Shown here: positions 7,898-15,577 of the stretch, piece by piece | How positions within the stretch are numbered: position 1 is the stretch's first letter | How the letters are laid out: the number at the start of each line of letters is the position of its first letter | NCBI GenBank assembly: GCA_016210125.1 | Contig: JACQUS010000127.1 | Location: forward strand, 1-23,651 | Direction of reading: 5' to 3' | DNA: 23,651 bases | Source of the DNA: Chloroflexota bacterium | GTDB lineage: Bacteria > Chloroflexota > UBA6077 > FW602-bin22 > JACQUS01 | Notes under the pieces: model-generated | The model's input: only the letters and a program-made list of their open reading frames with translations | Told to the model about the DNA's origin: nothing | The model's database searches: none | Program-made: the position numbers and the translations under genes

Positions 7898-8902
7898 ATG
7901 AAGTTCGGCCTGTGGCTCGCGGCGCAGTACGGCGTCGACGAGCCTATCAGCCAGCGGCTCGACGAGTGCGCCGAGCAGGTGCGCCTGGCCCGTGACGTGG
8001 GCTTCGACGGCGTGTTCGTCGGCGAGCGCTACCTCGGCGCGCCGTTTCGCTTCGTCAACGGCCTGCTGCTGCTCGCGCGCCTGTGCCCCGACGCGCGCGG
8101 CTTGGACGTCGGCACGTCGGCGGTGCTGCTGCCCTTGCACAACCCGGCGCGCCTCTCCGAGGAGATCGCCACGCTCGACGCGCTCAGCCACGGGCGCTTC
8201 ATCGCCGGCGTGGCCCTCGGCTACCGCGAGGTCGAGTTCGCGGCCTTCGGCGTGGCCCAGGACCAGCGGCTGCGCCGCCTCCTCGACAACCTCGCTGTCG
8301 TCCGCGCGCTGCTGCGCGGCGAGGCCGTGACCTTCGAGCGCGCCGACTGCGTGCTGCGCGACGTGACGCTGCTCAACCGGCCTGTACAGCAACCGCACCC
8401 GCCGTTTTGGGTCGGCGGGAACAACGTGCAGGCCGCCCGCCGCGCCGCGGTGCGCGCCGAGGGGCTGGCGCTCAGCGGCCGCTCGACGCTCGGGACTATC
8501 CGCGAGCTGGTAGCGGCCTACCGCGCGCGCTGCGCCGAGCTGGGCCGGGCGCCGGGGGTCATCGCCCTGAACCGCGAGGTCTACGTTGCCGCGGACCGCG
8601 CCACGGCCTGGCGCGAGGCCCGGCCGGCGCTAGAGGAAAAGTACCGCACCGTCGTCGGCTGGGGCCAGGATCGCATTCTGCCCGAGGCGGACAAAATGGA
8701 CGTGCCGTTCGAGCAGCTCGTCCAGGGCCGCTTCGTCGTCGGCGACCCGGACGACTGCGTCGCCGAGCTTACGCGCTACGCCGAGGCCGGCGTCGGCTAT
8801 CCCATCGTGCGCTTCCAGTGGCCCGGCCTGCCGCACGAGCGCGTCCTCGAGGCCATCAGCCTGTTCGGCCGCGACGTGATTCCGCGCCTGCGCGCGTGCT
8901 AA
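7898..8902 (+). CDS. LLM-class flavin-dependent oxidoreductase
   Basis: A 334-residue luciferase-like monooxygenase with the expected TIM-barrel signatures: the N-terminal strand MKFGLW, ARDVGFDGVFVGERY, a LPLHNPARLSEEIATLD block, SHGRFIAGVALGYR, and PPFWVGGNN near the flavin phosphate site. Relatives use FMN or F420. The sequence alone does not decide which, and no F420 genes are in the window. GGAGGAGG lies directly before the ATG. It is 42 bp after the MmgE/PrpD gene and on the same strand, so the two are probably co-transcribed. The likely role is a monooxygenation or dehydrogenation step in the same catabolic route; the substrate is unknown. Confidence 0.88.
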   Translation: MKFGLWLAAQYGVDEPISQRLDECAEQVRLARDVGFDGVFVGERYLGAPFRFVNGLLLLARLCPDARGLDVGTSAVLLPLHNPARLSEEIATLDALSHGRFIAGVALGYREVEFAAFGVAQDQRLRRLLDNLAVVRALLRGEAVTFERADCVLRDVTLLNRPVQQPHPPFWVGGNNVQAARRAAVRAEGLALSGRSTLGTIRELVAAYRARCAELGRAPGVIALNREVYVAADRATAWREARPALEEKYRTVVGWGQDRILPEADKMDVPFEQLVQGRFVVGDPDDCVAELTRYAEAGVGYPIVRFQWPGLPHERVLEAISLFGRDVIPRLRAC

Positions 8903-8975
8903 ACTTGCGGTCGAGACCGACCGGCGTGGTGCCCGCGCAAGCGCGCATAGAGCTGTGCACAGGAGAGAAGGAAGC

Positions 8976-9518
8976 ATGACACTCCACGGCACGCGCGTCG
9001 CCGTCCTAGCCGAGAACATGTACCAAGAGCTGGAGCTGTGGTACCCGGTCTACCGCCTCCGCGAGGAGGGCGCCGACGTGTGCATCGTCGGCCCGAGCAA
9101 GACACAATACGCGAGCAAGCTGGGCTACCCGGTCAAGGCCGACGCTGCCGCCGAGGACGTTAGCGCCGCCGATTTCGACGCGGTGGTCGTGCCAGGCGGC
9201 TACGCACCGGACTACATGCGCCGCAGCGCGGCCATGGTGCGGCTCGTGCGTGAGGCGCACCAGCAAGGCAAGGTCGTCGCCGCTATCTGCCACGCTGGCT
9301 GGATGCTCGTCTCGGCCGGCATCCTGCGCGGCAAGAGTGCAACCTGCTTCCCGAGCATCAAGGACGACCTGGTGAACGCCGGGGCGAGCTACGTCGACCG
9401 CGAGGTCGTCCGCGACGGCAACATCATTACGTCGCGCTGGCCGGACGACCTGCCGGCGTTCTGCCGCGAGATCATCGCCGCGCTGAAGGCCGCCCGAGTG
9501 CCCGCTGGCGCGCGCTAG
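8976..9518 (+). CDS. DJ-1/PfpI family protein
   Basis: A 180-residue protein with the DJ-1/PfpI flavodoxin-like fold. The nucleophile elbow is AAICHAGWML, with Cys105 followed by His106. The N-terminal AENMYQELELWYPVYRL and the VVPGGYAPDY segment also fit PfpI-type proteins. This family has been described as proteases, glyoxalases, deglycases and stress chaperones, and activity cannot be chosen from sequence. I use the ATG at 8976, which follows AGGAGAGAAGGA, over an upstream ATG at 8955 that has no such site. It is 73 bp after the LLM gene and probably the last gene of that unit. Confidence 0.88.
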   Translation: MTLHGTRVAVLAENMYQELELWYPVYRLREEGADVCIVGPSKTQYASKLGYPVKADAAAEDVSAADFDAVVVPGGYAPDYMRRSAAMVRLVREAHQQGKVVAAICHAGWMLVSAGILRGKSATCFPSIKDDLVNAGASYVDREVVRDGNIITSRWPDDLPAFCREIIAALKAARVPAGAR

Positions 9519-9579
9519 GCCAGGGAGCTCGCGGCCGCCCGCCGGCGCGGCGCCCGCCAAGCGCCCCGGAAACTCGTCG

Positions 9580-9669
9580 TCACGCCGCCATCACTATCGC
9601 CCAGCCCACGACGACGCCGATAACCAGCGCCAGTGCCTGCATCTGGTCGAGAGTCAGCTCCACCACCAC
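9580..9669 (-). CDS. Possible 29-residue single-span membrane peptide
   Basis: A GTG at 9669 (or the next two GTGs at 9666 and 9663) opens a 29-codon frame ending in TGA at 9580-9582. The peptide has a short polar start (VELTLDQMQ) and then about 18 hydrophobic residues (ALALVIGVVVGWAIVMAA), enough for one transmembrane helix. GAAGGA lies a few bases upstream, a good ribosome site. An in-frame TAA directly precedes the GTG. No homologue is recognised. It may be a chance frame, but the ribosome site and uninterrupted hydrophobic helix in a repeat-rich gap make it worth listing. Confidence 0.3.
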   Translation of the reverse strand: MVVELTLDQMQALALVIGVVVGWAIVMAA

Positions 9670-9776
9670 TTATCCTTCGCCCTTCGCCCACCGGCCAGCG
9701 GGAAAGGGCTACTCCCTGCCGTCTGGCGGCAATCACGTGCGCTCCGCGGCGGCACCGCCGCCTGCCGCAATGGTAC

Positions 9777-9799
9777 GCAGAGGGGCGAAGCCCCTCTGC
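9777..9799. repeat. Dispersed hairpin repeat, copy A
   Basis: A perfect 10-bp stem, GCAGAGGGGC with GCCCCTCTGC, closed by a GAA triloop. The same 23 bases occur inverted at 21240-21262. A second perfect hairpin, CGGCTGC/GCAGCCG, follows at 9815-9833. Confidence 0.85.
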
Positions 9800-9992
9800 A
9801 CCCCCCTGCTCGCTCGGCTGCCGCACGCAGCCGCCCTCTTCATCGCCAGCGGTGCACCGCAGCGCGTTCAGCACGCCTCTACGCTCCTTGACAGCACACG
9901 CGCGGAAGTCTTCACAGCAAAGCCGCAGGTGCACGCCCTCGGCGGCGCGGCTTAGCATAACACGGCGGCGCGCTCACGGCACCAGCGCGCGT

Positions 9993-10000
9993 GCTAAGAT
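9993..10000 (+). promoter_or_regulatory. Extended -10 promoter of selD
   Basis: TGC-like GTGCTAAGAT: the extended -10 (GC preceded by GTG) and TAAGAT hexamer at 9995-10000. It predicts a start near 10007 and a leader of about 38 nt. Confidence 0.45.
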
Positions 10001-10044
10001 TACTTTGCCGCATAGAGCACGCCAGACGGCGACCGGAGGGGCCG

Positions 10045-11094
10045 ATGGCCGGGGTCTACCCAGCCCTGACCAGCTTCAGCCACGGCGCGGGTTGAGCCTG
10101 CAAGCTCAGCCCGGCTGAGCTAGCGCAGGTGCTGCGCCACATCCCGACGCTGCCCGACCCGCGCGTCCTGGTCGGCACCGACACGAGCGACGACGCGGCC
10201 GTCTATCGGCTGGACGACGAGCGCGCCATCGTGGCCACCGTCGACTACATCACGCCGATCGTCGACGATCCGGCGGCCTTCGGCGCGGTCGCCGCCGCCA
10301 ACTCGATCAGCGACATCTACGCGATGGCTGGCCAGCCGCTTTTCGCGCTCAACGTCGTCGGCTTCCCTCGCGACAAGCTGCCGCTGGAGATGCTCGGCCA
10401 GATCCTGGCCGCCGGCGCGGCGAAGGCCGCCGAGGCCGGTATCCCGGTCATCGGCGGCCACAGCATCGACGATCCGGAGCCGAAGTACGGGATGGTCGTC
10501 GTCGGGCTGGTGCACCCGGAGCGCATCGTAGCCAACGTCGGCGCACGTCCGGGCGACCGCATCTTTCTCACGAAGCCCATCGGCACCGGCATCATCACCA
10601 CGGCGATCAAGCGCGGGTGTGCGCGGCCGGCGGCCATTGACGCGGCGCTGGCGTCCATGACCGAGCTGAATCGCACTGCCGGCGACGCGATGCGCGAGGT
10701 AGGCGTGCACGCCGCGACGGACGTAACTGGTTTCGGCCTGCTGGGCCACCTGGGCGAGGTCGCCAAGGCCAGCGGCGTGGGCGTGCGGCTCTACGCCGGC
10801 CGCGTGCCGCTGCTGCCCGAGGTGCTCGACCTGGCCGCCGAGGGCGTCGTGCCGGGCGGGACGCTGCGCAACCGCGCCAGCCTGGCCGAGCGGCTGCGCT
10901 GGCACCCGGAGATCGACGAGCCGCTCCAGCTCGCGCTCTGCGACGCGCAGACTTCCGGTGGCCTGCTCATCGCCGTCGGCGCCGAGCGGGCCTCCGCTTT
11001 AGCGGCGGCGCTGGCTGCGCGCGGCGCGCTCGCCGCCGAGGTGGCCGAGGTGCTCGGACCCGATCCCGCCGGTCGGATCGAGGTCGTGCCTTAG
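10045..11094 (+). CDS. selD: Selenide, water dikinase, selenocysteine-containing (TGA at codon 17)
   Basis: SelD makes selenophosphate from selenide and ATP, the selenium donor for selenocysteine and for selenium-modified tRNA. Reading from the ATG at 10045 (after GGAGGGG), the product begins like E. coli SelD: LTSFSHGAG, then an in-frame TGA (10093-10095), then ACK. The TGA is codon 17, exactly the catalytic Cys17 of the E. coli enzyme, and the essential Lys is at 20. Downstream, GTDTSDDAAVY (Asp50/Asp51), VDY (Asp67), SISD (Asp90), GGHSIDDPEPKYG and DVTGFGLLGHL are all intact. Full length is 349 residues counting Sec; the E. coli protein has 347. A TGA as stop would leave 16 residues, and the next in-frame start, GTG 10129, would lose the active site. 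Selenocysteine SelD is known in other bacteria. The 3' end overlaps convergent gpsA by 4 bp. Confidence 0.93.
10096..10130 (+). promoter_or_regulatory. SECIS-like hairpin after the selD TGA
   Basis: Directly after the TGA, AGCTCAG (10103-10109) pairs perfectly with CTGAGCT (10115-10121) around the loop CCCGG. A lower stem, CCTGC (10097-10101) with GCAGG (10125-10129), lies below a small internal loop. Fourteen nucleotides separate the TGA from the apical loop, close to the range for bacterial SECIS elements, which lie in the coding sequence just 3' of the UGA and bind SelB. The loop contains G residues, as expected. Confidence 0.75.
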
Positions 11095-12110
11095 TTGCCC
11101 GCCGTGAGCCCCTCGAACTCCTGCTTCGAGGGCCGGGCCATCAAGTCCGCAACCGCCTCCGGCGGGGACTTGCCTTCGAACAGCACCGTGTACAAGTGCT
11201 CGGCAATGGGCAGCTCGACCCCGTGGCGGCGCGCAAGCGCCAGAGCCGCCGGCGTCGTGGGCACGCCCTCGGCCACTCCCTCGAGCGCCGCGCAGGCGTC
11301 GTCGAGCCGGTAGCCCTTGCCGAGAAGCTCGCCCAGCCGCCGATTGCGGCTCAGCGGGCTGGCGCAGGTGGCCACCAGGTCGCCTAGGCCCGACAGCCCG
11401 GCGAAGGTGAGCGCACTGGCGCCCTCGGCGACGCCCAGCCGGGTCATCTCCGCGAGCCCACGGGTCATGATCCCGGCCTTGCCGTTGTTGCCGACACCGA
11501 GGCCGTCGGCGATTCCGGCGGCGATAGCGACGATATTCTTCAGGGAACCACCCAGCTCGACGCCGATCACGTCGGGATTGGTGTAGATGCGCAGCGTCGG
11601 CAGCGTGAGCGCCTGCTGCACCACACTGGCGACATGGCGGTCGACGCAGGCGACGACGGAGGAGGCCGGCAGCCCGGCGGCAATCTCGCCGGCCAGATTG
11701 GGTCCCGACAGCACCACGGGCGGGGTGCCGTGCGTCGACGGCAGCTCCTCGGCGAGGACCTGACTGAGCCGCTGGCCGCTGGGCAACTCCAGCCCCTTCG
11801 AGCCGACCACGACGATGGTCCGGCGGTCGAGGGCCGGCCGCGCCTGCTGGAGGTTCTCGCGCACCCGCTGGGCCGGCGGGACTAGCAGGAGTATATCCGC
11901 TCCGGCCAGCGCGAAGGCCAGGTCAGCAGTCACCTCCACCGCCGGCGGCAGGTCGCGCCGCGGCAAGCGCGGTGGGTCCCGTCGCTCCCGAGCCAGCCGC
12001 TCGGCCTCAGCCGGCGTCCGCGCCCACAGGCGAATCTCGCGCCCGTGCGCCCCGAGGACCGCCGCCAGCGTGAGTCCCCAGGCACCCGTGCCCACGATGG
12101 CGATGCGCAC
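11091..12110 (-). CDS. gpsA: Glycerol-3-phosphate dehydrogenase [NAD(P)+]
   Basis: A 339-residue soluble enzyme that reduces dihydroxyacetone phosphate to sn-glycerol-3-phosphate for phospholipid synthesis. The NAD-binding GTGAWG is at residues 7-12. VVGSKGLE holds the first catalytic Lys, SGPNLAGEIAAGLP is the family signature, and ELGGSLKNIVAIAAGIADGLG and LSGLGDLVATC supply the second Lys and the Asp. The start is GTG at 12110, one base after the der stop codon, so translation is probably coupled. It is the last gene of the five-gene minus-strand operon. Its stop codon overlaps that of convergent selD by 4 bp, and no terminator hairpin is evident between them. Confidence 0.95.
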   Translation of the reverse strand: MRIAIVGTGAWGLTLAAVLGAHGREIRLWARTPAEAERLARERRDPPRLPRRDLPPAVEVTADLAFALAGADILLLVPPAQRVRENLQQARPALDRRTIVVVGSKGLELPSGQRLSQVLAEELPSTHGTPPVVLSGPNLAGEIAAGLPASSVVACVDRHVASVVQQALTLPTLRIYTNPDVIGVELGGSLKNIVAIAAGIADGLGVGNNGKAGIMTRGLAEMTRLGVAEGASALTFAGLSGLGDLVATCASPLSRNRRLGELLGKGYRLDDACAALEGVAEGVPTTPAALALARRHGVELPIAEHLYTVLFEGKSPPEAVADLMARPSKQEFEGLTAGN

Positions 12111-12111
12111 C

Positions 12112-13446
12112 TTAGGCTCGCTGCCGCGCGCGCTCGTGCGCGCGGAAGAACAGCCGCAGTGGGACGCCCGGGAAACCGAAGGCGCGGCGCAGCTCGTTCT
12201 GCAGGTATCGCCGGTAGGTGAGGTGCAGCAGGTCGGGATCGTTCACGAAGAAAACGAACGTCGGCGGCTCGGCCTGCACCTGCGTCACGTACAGGACATT
12301 GGGTTGCCGGCCGTGGCGTGACGGCGGCGGGTGGTCGAGGACCGCCCGGCGGATGACCCGATTCAGCTCGCTGGTGCCGATGCGCCGCTGGCGCTGGCGG
12401 TAGACCTCCAGCGCCAGGTCGAGCATCTGCCCCAGGCGCTGCCCGGTCTTGGCCGACACGAACACGATGGGCGCGTAGTCGAGGAAGCCGAGCGCCGCAC
12501 GCACCACCTGCGTGTACTCCTCGCCGATCCGCGGCGTCTTCTCGACGACGTCCCATTTGTTCACCACGAGCACTAAGCCCGTCCCAGCCTCGACGGCGTA
12601 GCCGGCGATGTGCGCGTCCTGCGCCGTCGGCCCCTCAGCGCCGTCCAGCAGCAGCAGCGTGACGTCGGCGCGCTGCATGGCGCGCACGGCCCGTAGCACG
12701 CTGTAGTGCTCGATGCCGCGCTGCACACGCCCGCGCCGGCGGATGCCGGCCGTGTCGAGGAGCACCAGCGGTGTGTCGCCATGCACGACCCGCGCGTCGA
12801 TGGCGTCACGGGTGGTGCCCGGCACCGGGCTCACCAGCGCCCGCGGCCCGCCAACAAGGGCGTTGAGCACTGACGACTTGCCGACGTTTGGGCGGCCGAC
12901 GATGGCCAGGCGCGGGAGCTCCTCCGCCGGGGCTGCCGCCATCGGCCTGGCGCGCAGGTGGGCGACGATGGCGTCCAGCAGATCGCCGGTGCCATAGCCC
13001 TGAAGACCGGACACCGCGTAGGGCTCGCCCAGGCCGAGCTGGTAGAACTCGGTCGCCGCCAATACCTGTGCCTCGCTCTCGGCCTTCGTCACCGCCAGCA
13101 CGACCGGCTTGCCCGACTGACGCAGCAACTGGGCGATATCCTGATCGACCGGCGTGACGCCCTCGCGTGTGTCGGTGGCGAAGACGACGACGTCGGCCTC
13201 AGCGATGGCCAGCCGCGCCTGCGCCGCCACGTCCGCCTCCAGCGCCGCGCGCGTGTCGAGGGAGATGCCGCCGGTGTCGACCAGCGTGAAGTCCTGGCCG
13301 GCCCAGTCGGCGTCGGCGTACAGGCGGTCGCGCGTCGTGCCCGGCAGGTCGGCGACGATGGCCCGCCGCTCACCGACGAGGCGGTTGAAGAGCGTCGACT
13401 TGCCCACGTTGGGCCGGCCCACGAGCGCGACGATAGGGCGCGGCAC
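12112..13446 (-). CDS. der: Ribosome-assembly GTPase Der (EngA)
   Basis: A 444-residue protein with two tandem GTPase domains and a C-terminal KH-like domain, needed for 50S subunit maturation. Domain 1 has GRPNVGKST (10-18), DLPGTTRD (33-40) and DTGG (57-60). Domain 2 has GRPNVGKSS (184-192), PGTTRD (209-214), DTAGI (231-235) and NKWD (296-299). The C-terminus includes the SELNRVIRRAV helix and basic tail. Odd point: the guanine-specificity (G4) motif of domain 1 is TKAE (120-123), not NKxD, whereas domain 2 is normal. The GTG start at 13446 lies one base after the cdaR stop. Length and architecture are standard. Confidence 0.95.
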   Translation of the reverse strand: MPRPIVALVGRPNVGKSTLFNRLVGERRAIVADLPGTTRDRLYADADWAGQDFTLVDTGGISLDTRAALEADVAAQARLAIAEADVVVFATDTREGVTPVDQDIAQLLRQSGKPVVLAVTKAESEAQVLAATEFYQLGLGEPYAVSGLQGYGTGDLLDAIVAHLRARPMAAAPAEELPRLAIVGRPNVGKSSVLNALVGGPRALVSPVPGTTRDAIDARVVHGDTPLVLLDTAGIRRRGRVQRGIEHYSVLRAVRAMQRADVTLLLLDGAEGPTAQDAHIAGYAVEAGTGLVLVVNKWDVVEKTPRIGEEYTQVVRAALGFLDYAPIVFVSAKTGQRLGQMLDLALEVYRQRQRRIGTSELNRVIRRAVLDHPPPSRHGRQPNVLYVTQVQAEPPTFVFFVNDPDLLHLTYRRYLQNELRRAFGFPGVPLRLFFRAHERARQRA

Positions 13447-13447
13447 G

Positions 13448-14656
13448 CTACTCCCTCGGGGCCACGGTGACGAGCACTCGCTGTGGGTCGACCCGCTCGA
13501 TCGTCAGGGCGCTCGGACCGTCGGCCTTTAGCGCCACGGTGTGCACGCCGGGCTCGAGGCCGGCGGCGTCAGCCGTTATGCGAACGTCGCGCGGCTGGAG
13601 CGCTAGGAGCACCGGCATCGGGCCGCTGACCAGAACATCGACCGCCCCAGGCGCCACGGTCGCCCGCATACTGCCGGACAGGTTGACGACGGCGGGCGCG
13701 ACGCGCATCACCTGACTGCCCGTCAGCGGCGCGACCTGCACGCGCACCGTCAGCGTCTGCTCGCGCACCAGCGAGACGCCTGGCGGCAGGCGCGCGCGGA
13801 CACTCTGGATGCTGTCGCCGCTGGCGGTGTTGACGTCGACTGGCTCCGTCTGCACGAACTGGAGGCCGCGGACGGTGCCGGGCTCACCGACGATGCTCAC
13901 CGATGTCGGATCGACGGCTATGCCCACGACCTGGTAGCCGACGCGCGGCGTGCCCACGACCGTGGGCACGATCGGCACCACACGATACGCGGCCTGCTGC
14001 TCGATCGGCACCTCTATGTGCACGCGCTGAGGCGTCAGCGTGACGCCCCGCACCGCGCTGCCGTCAGTTGCGCGCGGGACGGGCACGAGGTCAGCGATGA
14101 ACGGTTCCCGCTCGGCCGCCAGGTTAAGGTTCACCGTAACCAGGGTGATCGTCTCGACCAGACTCTCCGGCCCGCTCACGGCCACCACTTCGGGCGCCAC
14201 CCGCGGGTCGCGGGCCGCGAAGCCGAAGGGCACGTCGGCGTCCACAGTGATCCGCACGGACACGTCCTTGCGCGTCAGCGGCTCGACGGTCAGGCTCACC
14301 TGCTCGGGGTCCCAGCTCAGGAGGCGCACGCGCCGGTCGGTCGTCTCCACCAGGACCGGGTACTGCCGCGTGCCCGGCGTCGCGCCGCCGAGGTCCACGC
14401 GGGCCTGGAAGCTGCTGAGGCGCACGCGGTAGAAGTAGTCGCTTGGCGTGGTGATGCGCACGCGCACCTCCGGCAGGCCGCGCACGCTGGCGAGCACCAG
14501 GCCTGTCGGCAGGTTCTCGGTGCGGATCGCCAGCGTCTGCGGCAAGAAGTCGGTGCGGTCCGGATTTTGCTGGCTAACGGCGACAGACCAGAGCAGGAAC
14601 GAGAGCGTCACCGCCAGCGTAAGGGCCGCGAGGTTCTGGCGCACGGTGGCGAGCAC
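13448..14656 (-). CDS. cdaR: YbbR-domain protein, CdaA regulator (CdaR)
   Basis: A 402-residue protein with one N-terminal membrane helix (about residues 8-28, LAALTLAVTLSFLLWSVAVS), then an extracytoplasmic part made of repeated YbbR-type beta domains. Each repeat has the pattern of a short strand, a VSGP or VEPL-like turn and Val-rich strands; about four can be traced. In Firmicutes CdaR binds and modulates the diadenylate cyclase CdaA from the outer face of the membrane. The gene begins at GTG 14656, 3 bp after the cdaA stop, the usual cdaA-cdaR order. glmM, which often follows, is absent and der takes its place. The assignment rests on architecture and neighbourhood, because YbbR repeats diverge strongly. 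Confidence 0.88.
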   Translation of the reverse strand: MLATVRQNLAALTLAVTLSFLLWSVAVSQQNPDRTDFLPQTLAIRTENLPTGLVLASVRGLPEVRVRITTPSDYFYRVRLSSFQARVDLGGATPGTRQYPVLVETTDRRVRLLSWDPEQVSLTVEPLTRKDVSVRITVDADVPFGFAARDPRVAPEVVAVSGPESLVETITLVTVNLNLAAEREPFIADLVPVPRATDGSAVRGVTLTPQRVHIEVPIEQQAAYRVVPIVPTVVGTPRVGYQVVGIAVDPTSVSIVGEPGTVRGLQFVQTEPVDVNTASGDSIQSVRARLPPGVSLVREQTLTVRVQVAPLTGSQVMRVAPAVVNLSGSMRATVAPGAVDVLVSGPMPVLLALQPRDVRITADAAGLEPGVHTVALKADGPSALTIERVDPQRVLVTVAPRE

Positions 14657-14659
14657 GGG

Positions 14660-15571
14660 CTACACCCCACGCCCCGCCGACGCGGCGGGCTCCTCGTCGT
14701 GCTCTGGTGACATGGGACCGAGGCGCCTCCGTGCCAACCAGCGCGCGCCCGTGCGCCGCCAGAAGGGCAGCGGCTCGGCCCGCGGCGGCTGGAGCAGGAC
14801 GGCCAGCATACGCTCCAGCCGCGCCGGATCGACGTCGCGCTCCAGTTGCCCGTTGTGAGCCAGCGCGAGCGCGCCCGTCTCCTCCGACACGACGAGCGCC
14901 ACGGCGTCGCTCTCCTCGGTGACGCCAATGGCCGCGCGATGGCGTAGCCCTAGCGCCGGGTCGAGGTGGTGCTTGCTGATCGGCAGCCGGCAGCCCGCGG
15001 CCAAGATCCGATCACCTTCGACGACCACGGCGCCGTCGTGCAGCGGCGAGTGTGGGAAGAACAGGCTCACAAGCAGCGGCGCGGTGACCGCGCCGTCGAT
15101 GGGCGTGCCGGTCTCGATGTACTCCTGCAGGCCCGTTTCGCGCTGGAACACGACGAGCGCGCCCTGGCGCTGGACGGACATCGTGCGGGCGGCTCCCGCC
15201 GCCGCCGCGATCGCGCGCTCGATGCTCCCGGCCGGCGCCGCCGCCAGCGGAAGGTTGAGCAGCACACGCACGCGGCCGATGCGCTCCATCGCACGTCGCA
15301 GCTCCGGCTGGAAGAGCACGATCAGCGCCACGGAGAGCAGCGGGAGGGCGTTGACCAGGAGCCAGTTGAGCAGCACCAGCTCGGGCAGACCACGGATGAC
15401 GAGCACCGCGGCCAGCAGCACCAGGAAGCCGTACAGCACTGAGGCCGCGGTGGTGCCACGCACGAGCGAAAGCAGACCATAGATCAGCACGGCGACGACC
15501 GCGATGTCGACGACGCTCCACACATGGAGGCGGTCCAGCACCGAGGCGAGCGCTGTGAAGAGCTGCTCCAT
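14660..15571 (-). CDS. cdaA: Diadenylate cyclase CdaA
   Basis: A 303-residue membrane enzyme that joins two ATP into cyclic di-AMP, a second messenger for potassium, osmotic and cell-wall control. Three N-terminal membrane helices are visible (about 18-38, 40-60, 66-88), followed by a cytoplasmic DAC domain. The catalytic motifs are present: LHDGAVV (DGA at 179-181) and GLRHRAA (RHR at 210-212). SEETGALALAHNG (229-241) completes the domain. The tail after 260 is a basic, Arg-rich stretch ending in acidic residues. It starts at ATG 15571, 6 bp after the argF stop, and is followed by cdaR. No c-di-AMP riboswitch was recognised in the window. Confidence 0.95.
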   Translation of the reverse strand: MEQLFTALASVLDRLHVWSVVDIAVVAVLIYGLLSLVRGTTAASVLYGFLVLLAAVLVIRGLPELVLLNWLLVNALPLLSVALIVLFQPELRRAMERIGRVRVLLNLPLAAAPAGSIERAIAAAAGAARTMSVQRQGALVVFQRETGLQEYIETGTPIDGAVTAPLLVSLFFPHSPLHDGAVVVEGDRILAAGCRLPISKHHLDPALGLRHRAAIGVTEESDAVALVVSEETGALALAHNGQLERDVDPARLERMLAVLLQPPRAEPLPFWRRTGARWLARRRLGPMSPEHDEEPAASAGRGV

Positions 15572-15577
15572 GCCATC

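Larger units (their letters stand above)
9519..9994. other. Intergenic region with repeats and a possible mini-ORF
   Basis: No ordinary gene. It holds a 29-codon reading frame on the minus strand (9580-9669), three closely spaced hairpins (about 9748-9759, 9777-9799, 9815-9833), and a 7-bp inverted repeat, GCGCGCT (9968-9974) with AGCGCGC (9984-9990), just upstream of the selD promoter. Confidence 0.5.

Noticed and set aside
9515..9958. A 147-codon minus-strand frame in the gap before selD
   Set aside because: Composition is that of the hairpin repeat it crosses; no motif and no ribosome site.
9519..10044. tRNA-Sec (selC) next to selD
   Set aside because: No GGTTCGA-type T-loop or acceptor pairing could be drawn in this gap.
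10093..10095. selD as a pseudogene broken by a nonsense mutation
   Set aside because: The TGA sits exactly at the catalytic Cys position, the rest is intact, and a SECIS-like hairpin follows. Random mutation is a poor explanation.
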